From Stephanodiscus triporus (Eukaryota > Bacillariophyta > Thalassiosirophyceae > Thalassiosirales > Thalassiosiraceae), in the NCBI GenBank assembly GCA_036939755.1, contig JALLAZ010000528.1, positions 1-14,382 on the forward strand: a DNA stretch of 14,382 bases, given 5' to 3'. Positions within the stretch are counted from its first letter, which is position 1, and the number at the start of each line of letters is the position of its first letter. The notes under the pieces are model-generated. The model did no database searches, was not told the DNA's origin, and saw only the letters and a list, made by a program, of their open reading frames with translations. Position numbers and translations under genes: made by a program. Positions 1 to 7,900 of the stretch are shown piece after piece.

Positions 1-17
1 GTAGCTCGAAAAAAAAG

Positions 18-37
18 TGGTCGCATATCTGCGACCA
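18..37. repeat. Perfect small hairpin (8-bp stem, 4-nt loop)
   Basis: TGGTCGCA at 18-25 pairs with TGCGACCA at 30-37 around the loop TATC. A tandem octamer (GTTAAGCT twice, 43-58) follows directly. It could be a 3' UTR or RNA structure of a gene lying to the left of the window, but no gene is visible to attach it to. Confidence 0.6.
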
Positions 38-204
38 TAGTTGTTAAGCTGTTAAGCTGTTGAGGGACCCGATGTCTAGTAAATTGAGGCCAAACGTACA
101 GTACTTCTGAGAGGGAAAGGAGCGTTGAAGCTCAAGATTCGACAGTTGACAAATTAGCACTTATCTAAATCATTAGAATTCGAACTGATTTCTTACAATC
201 TACG

Positions 205-234
205 GATATTTTATATTTTCACACATAAAATATC
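205..234. repeat. AT-rich perfect inverted repeat (10-bp arms)
   Basis: GATATTTTAT at 205-214 is the exact reverse complement of ATAAAATATC at 225-234, with a 10-nt spacer. It lies in a very AT-rich stretch. Function is unknown, and such arms can arise by chance in AT-rich DNA. Confidence 0.55.
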
Positions 235-314
235 TCTATATTTCACGGAATCCTTGAATCTTCGCTAGATGTTCTGAAGAATATTGATTAGGTCATCCCT
301 TGTGGTGTGTTATG

Positions 315-358
315 AGGAGCTTACGCACTTCAGAAAGAAGTGAATCCTATGAGCTCCT
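315..358. repeat. Two-part imperfect hairpin
   Basis: An outer stem, AGGAGCT (315-321) with AGCTCCT (352-358), encloses an inner stem, CACTTC (326-331) with GAAGTG (337-342), separated by an asymmetric internal loop. No associated gene is identified. Confidence 0.5.
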
Positions 359-730
359 TTGTGTCGTTGACACGTAAAACACGTGACGCCTTCAGCTGTG
401 AAGAAAGGCGGGAGAGCTGTTGGGTCATTTTTCACCGACGAATTTGTTCTGTGCTGGGTGAAGCTGAAAGAGAATATCGTAGGGAAAGACGGAAGAATCC
501 ACGATAAATACCATACGCTGGTAGGAGTACGATTCCAACTGCAATTCGGATCGGATACGATACATCATCTCTTCGGCTCCGATGACACGCTGGTTGATGA
601 GGAGTATGATGTTATCTCATAAATTCCGGTTGCCTCAAACGAAGTCATATCACTTCTAATTATTCACCACGTTACCAAAGTTTAACTTCTCACCCGGTAG
701 CCACTCTGAATTCTCAAACCAATTAAAGGA

Positions 731-3192
731 ATGGCTTGGCAAAGTAGCGGTATCGACAACACCGAAATGGTGGACAAGCTCACACGTAAGCCAATCGCCC
801 CGTTAATTTCCCAATACTTTTTACCATTCGGTTAGCGAAGATCCTGGATTGATTGATCAGCAAACGAATGCAGACGCATTCAACGGGACATTGCTCTCGT
901 TAGAATTCGATTGATGTGCTCTTTTGTTCTCACATCGCCGCCGGCGAAGATGGACGGGATGTTTTTGTTCTTGCGATCCGCTGCGAGCGATGGTTCACCG
1001 ACCGGAGGTAACTTTTTTTTACGACGAACATCAGAGTTGTCAATCGGGGAGAGTTCGTTATCGGTTGCGACCTCGTGCATTTCATGCATTCGTTGCGCCT
1101 AGAGAAATATAGTTCCTGTTCACTTCAAAATCCGTCTATGGCGTGGAATCAATGCATGCACGTAATGATGCTGTGTTTATTTCCCCATGCACCTGACGAA
1201 CGCACGGTACTATCTGTTTCCTCATCATGATCTTTTTCGGCCATAACTTCTTTAGGCTTCGGAGTCATCTCAAGCGATCACGTTGAGAATGGCTTCAGAC
1301 AAGTAGACAGGAAATTCTTTGTACCCCGGGTAAGAACACCAGCTACGCTCCACTCTTTTATCACTAATCACTTCAACTGACTCAACTGTGTATTCTTTGA
1401 TTCCTTTCCTTTAGGGACACGAGTCTATGGCTCACTCTGACCAGCCGTTAAAAGAAGGGCACGTGCACATTTCAGCTCCCCATATGTATGGCGCAGCTAT
1501 CCAGGCCTTGGATCTCGTCCCCAACTCTCCCATTTCATTTCTCAATGTAGGAAGTGGGACTGGATACATATCTTGTATCGCTGCTGAAATCCTTGGACCG
1601 AACTCTCTCCATTATGGTGTGTAGTCGCCGTATTTCCAAATGTATGTTATGAGCCAATCCTTACCTACAAGTTTTCATGAACAGGTGTTGAGCTGCATGA
1701 TGATGTGATCGAGCATTGCAAGGCATCGATTGCTAGGTGGAAGCCTGCAACCGTGGAAGAGAGAGATGAAATGTGTGTGTTTCATTTCGTGGATGATACT
1801 CCCGATGTACACATCATCAAAGGCAATGGCCTGAATATATCGAATACAAAGGGGGAAGGTGTTGTTGGTTTTGACCGTATTTATGTTGGAGCAGCTGTTA
1901 GCAAAGCCAATCTTGCAGCCATCACCAAGCTGCTTAGCCCTGGCGGCATCCTCGTTGGTCCAGGTAAGTTCCGGATACGCCAATTGACTTCACATTACAC
2001 CACCTTTGCTTATATGACTTGATTACACTTCCCTTCTTTAACTAGTCGATGACGACTTTGTCAAGGTCGTTCGTGTCGGGGCCATTTATCAAGAAATGGA
2101 ATCTGAAATGGATGGTTCATTTGTAGCTGATTTGAATGGAGAATACACATCTCAGATATTGTCTGGCGTGAGGTTCGCTCCCCTCCAAGTTAAACCTGCT
2201 GTGACAACAGTCATTCCGTCAAATGTGTGGAGCCCATCTGTGCAACAAGGTTATCCATCAGAATTCAAGCGTGCGAGCAGACATCTTTTGTTATGCTCAA
2301 ACTCTCAACTCGTCCAACCACTTCCAGTGCTAAGGCAAGAAGATCGATTCAACGTCGCAGCCATGCTGCCAAAGACTATTTGGCTTGAGATATTATCGTA
2401 TACACATAGGAAATGTGAGTTGTTCCACGACCTCGCATATGATTAATCATCATCACACAGTCTAACATATTTAATCCTTCTGAATGCTGTTAGGGTTTGA
2501 GCCAGAACCAAACAAAACTGACTACCTGAAGAGACGACTCAGAGAAGAGAAGGCCAAGCTCGCAAAAGCAGAAAGGGCACGCAGAGAGGCTGAGGAAAGG
2601 TGCCTTGTAGCAGTGAGAGAAAGAGTGAGTCCCCAAAAATTCTCTAAGGATTACTTGTCTCAATGATTTGATACTAAATTTTCCGATCCCTTTTCAGGCA
2701 GTTTACCGGCTGTTGGCACTCCGTTGGCAGTCTCGCCTGAACTCGTTGCTTGATAGACAAGGGCATCAAATTGAAACTGCCCAACACAACGATATCTCTG
2801 GAGAATTATCCGATATTTTGAACCTGGTAGGAGCCAACGCTGTTGATCGTATTGAAAATGCATCAACACTTTCAGGCTTGAGAGCAATGTTGCAACAGTT
2901 GAATGAAAATGCCAACAATCAAGATGACGATAATGATTCTGATGGAGATTCTAGTGTCGCCGATGATGAGGATGGAGATGAGGACATGGAAGAAGATGAT
3001 GCAGGGGACAACCAAGGTCATTCTGGCGAAGATGAAGACGATTCTGACCTTGATGAATTTGTCTCCGTGGCAGATGAGGAGCCATATGAGAATGATTCTG
3101 TCATTATGGAAGACGCTGACAGGTCGCCTGGAACAGGTCATCGTGCCGTCGACCAACCGCGTAGCATCTCTTTGTCAAGTGATGACCTTTGA
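731..3192 (+). CDS. PCMT-family (protein-L-isoaspartate O-methyltransferase-like / PCMTD-like) protein, 7 exons
   Basis: Exons, assembled by reading frame and splice signals: 731-785, 1256-1329, 1415-1616, 1685-1963, 2046-2414, 2494-2624, 2698-3192. They join without a stop into 534 residues. All six introns are GT-AG and most have pyrimidine-rich ends. The N-terminus MAWQSSGIDNTEMVDKLTRF is typical of PCMT proteins. The family block HISAPHM is at residues 61-67, and the S-adenosylmethionine-binding motif NVGSGTGY at 87-94. These proteins transfer a methyl group from SAM to abnormal isoaspartyl residues in damaged proteins. After the catalytic domain come an F-box-like segment (LPKTIWLEILSY, near residue 310), a basic coiled-coil-like stretch (about 332-365) and a very acidic tail (about 445-520). 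Animal PCMTD proteins also carry an extra C-terminal module linked to Cullin-RING ligases, so a substrate-adaptor role is possible, but that is inference. The family call is firm; repair activity is not shown. Confidence 0.88.
786..1255 (+). other. Intron 1 of the PCMT-like gene, unusually long
   Basis: The donor is GTAAG at 786 and the acceptor TTCTTTAG ends at 1255. The join is fixed by an Arg codon split across the boundary, giving the conserved KLTRFGVISSD. At 470 nt it is about six times longer than the other five introns (85, 68, 82, 79 and 73 nt). It contains a 69-codon antisense open frame (880-1089) without recognisable similarity. A regulatory element, inserted sequence or undetected alternative exon are all possible. 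Confidence 0.75.
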
Positions 3193-3308
3193 GGCAACCT
3201 TTCGCCTTAATATTTGCTGTGTATGATTGTAAAACTTTGTACTGCTTGCTTTGCCCTTGTCGTAGAAATAATTATCTAGTAGCTGTAAGTAAGAGAAATA
3301 ATATAAGC

Positions 3309-3381
3309 CTACATGAACAGAGAAAAGTCAAACCCATATTTATGTTCTAGCTGATTCTACATGAACAGAGAAAAGTCAAAC
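3309..3381. repeat. 25-bp perfect direct repeat, 48-nt period
   Basis: The 25-mer beginning CTACATGAACAGAG occurs at 3309-3333 and again, identically, at 3357-3381. The spacer is 23 nt. This is a recent partial tandem duplication or a footprint of insertion and excision. The second copy lies about 40 nt before the first Cys-rich repeat relic. It falls in or just after the 3' untranslated region of the PCMT-like gene. Confidence 0.85.
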
Positions 3382-3417
3382 TCTTCGACAAACTGCTCTG
3401 ATGGGCGCGAGGCTGGG

Positions 3418-3466
3418 ATCGGAGTTTGTATCAGGCATGGTGCGATGGTGAAGCGCTGCAGCCACG
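3418..3466 (+). pseudogene. Relic of the Cys-rich CSxEGCT...GGVCxRHGA repeat family (copy A)
   Basis: Translation from 3421 gives GVCIRHGAMVKRCSHV, the junction between two units of a zinc-finger-like Cys/His repeat found in many copies in stramenopile proteins (often labelled WRKY19-like in automatic annotation). The frame then loses the expected EGCT and reaches a stop near 3492. Upstream, the expected Cys-Thr half of the unit is not recognisable in frame. There is no start codon or complete unit, so this is a gene fragment. The same nucleotide core recurs at 4742-4888. Confidence 0.6.
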
Positions 3467-3722
3467 TGACGCTAAAGCCACTAAATACTAGGTAATCCGA
3501 CTGGCTTGACAGGTTTGGCTGTGGAAAGATTGAATAGTCATCTAAGATTTTCGCCAGCATGGTGTGTCTGAAAGATAAACATCGTAGGACGGATGCAAAA
3601 AAATTAGGATCTATTCTTTGCTGGCCACGACTAAAATAATGCTATTTTACCTGTTTTCCCAAAAGAAAAAGAGATGCGATTCGCCGTCGGAAGACAGCAT
3701 GTACGGAGGAGGGGCGAATAAT

Positions 3723-4079
3723 TCAGTCATCGAATGGATTTGAGTTTTTTCCAGCGATGGGTTGGGCCGATGGAGCGTCGTTCGTGTTTTGTCTAGCGAT
3801 GGTATTCGTCAAATGGGGCCTCGTCGTCAAAGGGATTGTCACTGATGCAGCAGATGGCAGGCGAATGGAGACCGATGCAGACAACGTTCGCTTCTTTGTA
3901 CGCCTGTTTGCCAGGACACCTTTCAACTTGGATGCCTTCTTTGCGCGTCGTTCGTCGGCTGTCTGTTTTCCTCCACCAAATTTGCCTCCCTCCACGAGTT
4001 CTGTCTCGTATTCATCCCCAATGGCATAGATAACTATGCTGCCTCCATGTTTGGTATCCTCGCCACTGTCAACTTTCAT
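3723..4079 (-). CDS. Hypothetical small basic protein, 118 residues
   Basis: I do not recognise this protein. It starts at ATG (4077-4079) and ends with TGA (3723-3725). The first 35 residues are acidic to neutral, a Lys/Arg-rich middle (ADERRAKKASKLKGVLANRR, about 41-60) could bind nucleic acid or act as a nuclear signal, and the end is NPFDD. The frame stays open upstream of the ATG to a TAA about 35 nt away, so the ATG is the first available start. It is convergent with the PCMT-like gene. An overlapping frame on the same strand is also open for about 70 codons and ends in a similar DNPFDDEAPFDEYHR, so an unannotated splice or frame change is possible. The antisense strand has a 90-codon frame with no recognisable features. 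Whether this is a gene is uncertain. Confidence 0.45.
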   Translation of the reverse strand: MKVDSGEDTKHGGSIVIYAIGDEYETELVEGGKFGGGKQTADERRAKKASKLKGVLANRRTKKRTLSASVSIRLPSAASVTIPLTTRPHLTNTIARQNTNDAPSAQPIAGKNSNPFDD

Positions 4080-4578
4080 TTTTTGAAGACGATCTGAGCT
4101 GTGAAAGGTGGCACAAGCTTACATTTAACATAAAGATAGCCGTTACTATGCATGCCACCGTGGGTCGCCTACTCATCTTTTAACTCATGACCCCATCCAA
4201 GAGCTTGTACAGCCGTTTTATTCTTGAGTTACGAGGGGATTTATCTTTCTCACAGTATCTTGTGTAAACAACGCGTAAGCTCAATATCCTCTTTCGCGAC
4301 TTCTCTCTCCCCCCCCCTCCGCATTGCCATCATCATCGTTCGCGTCGTTCACGGCGTCCGTGAATATCGTCCTGGCAAAGAGCAGGAATTTGGGATGGTA
4401 CATGAGGTACGAGGCACTACATAGTGAGTATTTTGTCAACGTGAGCATTTTTTGCCCCCAGTCGTCATCGTTGTCCCTTTTCCTCCTTCCTTTCTCAAGC
4501 CACACGGCTCCTCTTGCTTGGTTTGCAAGGCTTTCGTTTCTTCGTGCGGTGGGGGCGTCGGTGGGGGGCGGGGGAGGA
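4080..4578. other. Gene-poor stretch between the small ORF and the WD40 relic
   Basis: No gene is recognised. The stretch includes a pyrimidine-rich tract with a run of nine C (about 4311-4319) and overlapping open frames on both strands: plus 4324 onward, which continues into the WD40 relic, and minus 4281-4505, ending in an acidic low-complexity segment. Neither shows a domain before 4579. It could include the upstream sequence of the small minus-strand ORF. Confidence 0.5.
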
Positions 4579-4683
4579 GATATACACGAGGCCTCTTACG
4601 ATAGCACCGTCCGACTGTTGATGATACTTGACAAAGCGAAGGACGCAGTCACGTGCATCGCGGCCTCTCGCGGGAGGGGCTAA
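4579..4683 (+). pseudogene. Relic of a WDR83/MORG1-like WD40 repeat gene
   Basis: Translated from 4579, the sequence reads EASYDSTVRL followed at once by LMILDKAKDAVTCIAASR. Both pieces match one WD40 blade of WDR83 (MAP kinase organizer 1), where SxDSxxR is followed by a WDCRS-type segment and then a Q/M-x-L-D-E-A-K-D-x-V block. The roughly ten residues that should join them, including the blade's Trp-Asp, are missing at 4617/4618. No intron fits in the gap, and a stop follows at 4681-4683. The neighbouring WD40 repeats are absent on both sides. It therefore looks like a decayed fragment with an internal deletion. The match is from memory of the family pattern and is short, so confidence is moderate. 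Confidence 0.45.
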
Positions 4684-4741
4684 GCTCAGATTGCGACTTC
4701 AAGATGTCATGTCATCATTGTTGTCGACCGTTTCAAATTAC

Positions 4742-4888
4742 CATGGTGGTAGTGCGTGAAGCGCTGCAGCTACCAGGGATGCACCAAACAAGCACAAAAT
4801 GGCGGAGTGTGTCGGGCATGGCGCGACGGTGAAACGCTGCAGCTACGAGGGATGCACAAAATTAGCTCGAAAGGGAGGAGTTTGTCCC
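4742..4888 (+). pseudogene. Two tandem frameshifted relics of the Cys-rich CSxEGCT...GGVCxRHGA repeat (copies B and C)
   Basis: Copy B, read from 4756, gives VKRCSYQGCTKQAQNGGVCR. Copy C, in another frame from 4817, gives HGATVKRCSYEGCT (to 4858) and continues as KLARKGGVC to 4885. The frame changes between them at about 4813-4816, where the expected Cys-x-Arg-His-Gly is short by two bases, and copy B is preceded by an in-frame TAG. Intact family members contain many such units with regularly spaced Cys and His, suggesting zinc binding. The nucleotide core GTGAARCGCTGCAGCYAC is shared with copy A. The fragments lie just downstream, in the 3' sense, of the dsRNA-binding gene, whose 3' untranslated region may include them in antisense. 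Confidence 0.65.
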
Positions 4889-4956
4889 GGGCCTAGCATT
4901 CATTTTCTAGTTAGTACCTGAATAGTACCTCCATTCCCATACTGCTCGCTTCTCAT

Positions 4957-7900
4957 TTACATCATTCCGTCTTCCCCCGCCTTTCTCTTCTTTTTGACCT
5001 TACTCTTCGTGTAATCTTGGTCTTCTCCACCATCGCTTCCATCATCCACCTCTTCACTATCTTCCTCCTTTACAGACTGCAAATGTTGACGAGAAGAGCC
5101 TCCTTTAACACAATCAACAACATCTTCTGGGCGGTACAGAGGAGGCGATGAGCGAGACAAAAATGACCTGATGTCATGTAACGTAACACCCATCCTGCTG
5201 TCACCATTGTCAGTATCAAGGGTGCAATTGATGTTTTTTGCAAATGTTTCTAGACTTTCAACGAATCTCTCTCTCGGAAGATGCTCTTCGTAGCCTAGTC
5301 TGTCAAGAGAGAGACTCCGCCTTTCGCATGTGGAGTCTTTGACTGTTAGGATGGCAAATCCTAAGGGCGGGTCGTGTAGAGCAACTGCCCTTGACAGAAC
5401 AAGGATGACAGAATGATCTCCTAGCTGCCGTTCCTCATTCTTCCCTTTGCGGCCTCTGTCGGAGAGAGCCATCTCAGAGCTGGGATTGGCATACTCCTCC
5501 TCTCCGGGACACTTGGAATTTTCTTCATTGTCATCATCATAATCCTTCTTTGTGTTTGAGCATGTTTGATTTGGGGGCAACACAGTTGAGGCAGTTTGGT
5601 TCTTGTTCAAGAGCAAATGAATTTGATCAGAGTCGTCACAACATGCACGGCGTAAAACTATTTTCCCGACATCATCAAAAGATAGATCTCTCGTTATCCA
5701 GCGGCCTTCTTCGTCCAATTCCTGGAGACATTGAAGCGCTGCATCCATTTCAACTTCGAAAGATGAGTCTACGTTTGTAGAGTCACTCCATTTTATTCGC
5801 TTAGTCCCATCCTTCGCCTCAGATAGCGAGAGAGCATGCAAAGAAATGTCATTCTTCGTCGGGACAGCATATGGAAATTCACTTCGTTCGCTAGACCCAT
5901 TCTTCTCGGCAGATAAAAACATGATTTTTGGGCGTTTCGTTTGGCTTGCTTCCTTTTTAGCCGCGTATAACTCGCGAGTAGCTTCTGCCTCAGCCTTGAC
6001 TTCAACCATACTACAGCAAGCTGGAAAGAGTGCGGCAAGCAATTTGGCTGAGGCCTTATGCTTCGATTCACGTTTGGTCAGCCCCGTGCCAGTGTTTTCT
6101 AGGGTGTGTTGGAAAAAGTCTCCCTTCTCCTGCTTCTTTGGTGTCGCAGGGGTTTCGTCTTGCACTTCAACAGCATCCTTGATTGGTGAAGGTGCAGATT
6201 GCGATGCAAAACTGTCTTTTCGCTTTCGACTTTGCAACGACTCTTCCCTGTCACAAGAAGATGGGCTGTTGCACACTTTTGATGTTAGATAATCTAAAGG
6301 AGATTCCCAATAATCCATGATAGATGACAAACAATCGCCCACAAGGTGTTTCGGAAAATACAGGTTTATAGTCGCTGTGCACTGGAACATACGGTGACCA
6401 GCGACCTCTCGAGGCGATTCAACCTTCTTGCGCTTGGAGCAAGCAGTTCCTGACGCCGCCGCGAGTAAATCTTCACTATTGATGCTCTCGGTTAAATTGC
6501 CGGGGCTACAGCGAAAATCAAACGAATAAGATGGAGGCTCCCATATCCTATCATCGATCTGCCACATCGCGTGGAGGAGAGTGCTACAAACGCTGGCACC
6601 TCTTGAAGAGTAGTATGCATTCTCATCCTCGTCATCAACTTCACTGGCACTGCTGACGCCTGAAGTGGTTGACGCGCACGGATGAATGTTGGACGACAAG
6701 ATCCTCTTCAAGGCATTTAGAGAAGAGAGTGTTGCACTGGACGACGGCTGTTGTGATCCGAGCTTATTCGAAAGGAGGAGAGGACCGCCAGAAATCAGAG
6801 GACCTCCAGAAAAAACCTCTTCAGATATGGCGGTACTGATCGAGGAAGTTTCGCTATGGTCGGGTGATAAACGGCCATGTACTACGCCATCTCCACCGAT
6901 TGCTAGCTGTGATGCCAGGTGAGGCCCCAGCTCATCCATCGATAGTGGCCCCGAGCCAGCATAATTACTCCTACTTTGGCTATCATCTCCACCAGGCGCT
7001 CCGCAGCCCCCAACATGGACATGTGACCCCCCACGGAGTAAGGGTTGGCTGCCTCCCATATCCAAAAGAATTCCATTAGGATCGAACACTACGCCAGGAA
7101 TCAATGCCGAAAGGGCCTTACGAGAGGCATCTTGCTTGGCGGAGGCCTTGGTACCGCCACGCCCACGTCCTAATTCCACTCCATTGACGTGGACCGTCAG
7201 GACGAATGAAATGTCATTGTTGCACACGTTGTTTTGTTTGACATTGTCATTATCGGAGTACGTTGGCATGTCCCAACGATACTTACTGCAAAGTTCGTGC
7301 AACGCCCTCACCCCATTCTTTCCGATCAATCTGCCGAGGAGGGCGCCCGACGGTGGAGCGGCGGACAGCGACAAGGAATTGCCCTCGTTTTTCCGAGACG
7401 ACGGCCTCTTTAGCATGTCATGCTGTTGCGACCGATTCTTCTTCTTCTTATTCGTTCTCGCCGCGGATGGACGATTGCGGCTGTTGCCGTCATTGGCGTT
7501 GTTGGTGCTGCTCCCGAGCGAGGAAAATGAACTTTTTGAAGAATGGCCGTGATGCAACCCTCGTTTTTGACATGGATGATTCCCATCATCAATTTTCCTA
7601 ACTCCCAAGCCAACGGCTCTGTTCTCATTGGCCGTATCCCCCTCGATGTCGCCCTTCGCACATGCGTCTTGTTCTTCGTCGTTAAATCGTCGTCTCTGGT
7701 TGCTCTTTTTACAGGCATACTTGCCGCGGGCCACGTCGCCATCCCCTCCACCAACACCGTCGTTGCCCCTGCGGCCGATGCCCAAACGCTCACGGCTTTC
7801 GCTCCCGAGGGAGGATATCGAATCATTCCCCCCATTCTCCCTCTTCTTCGATCGCACCTTTTCCTGCTGCGAAAGAGGGGTAGGAGGAGGAGGAGGAGGA

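Larger units (their letters stand above)
1..730. other. Intergenic region upstream of the PCMT-like gene
   Basis: No convincing gene is seen. One open frame at 383-622 (79 codons) begins with GTG, contains no ATG and resembles nothing I recognise. The region holds three small inverted repeats (18-37, 205-234 and 315-358) and a tandem duplication of the octamer GTTAAGCT at 43-58. The last bases before the PCMT-like ATG contain CCAAT (about 719-723), which may or may not be a promoter element. The left edge could hold the end of a neighbouring gene's untranslated region, but nothing shows this. Confidence 0.6.

Noticed and set aside
383..622. 79-codon open frame on the plus strand upstream of the PCMT-like gene
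   Set aside because: It begins with GTG, contains no ATG, has no recognisable domain and no convincing splice signals to join it to the gene downstream.
880..1089. 69-codon minus-strand frame within intron 1
   Set aside because: Not called as a gene: short, no domain, and fully inside a well-supported intron; kept only as a finding.
4281..4505. 74-codon minus-strand frame with acidic tail
   Set aside because: No domain, low-complexity end, overlaps another uninformative frame; could not be linked to the small ORF at 3723-4079 by clear splice sites.
3418..4888. The shared GCGCTGCAGC core first considered as a transposon-derived dispersed repeat
   Set aside because: All three copies translate into the Cys-rich RHGA/CSxEGCT protein repeat, so fragments of that coding family explain them better; no terminal inverted repeats were found.
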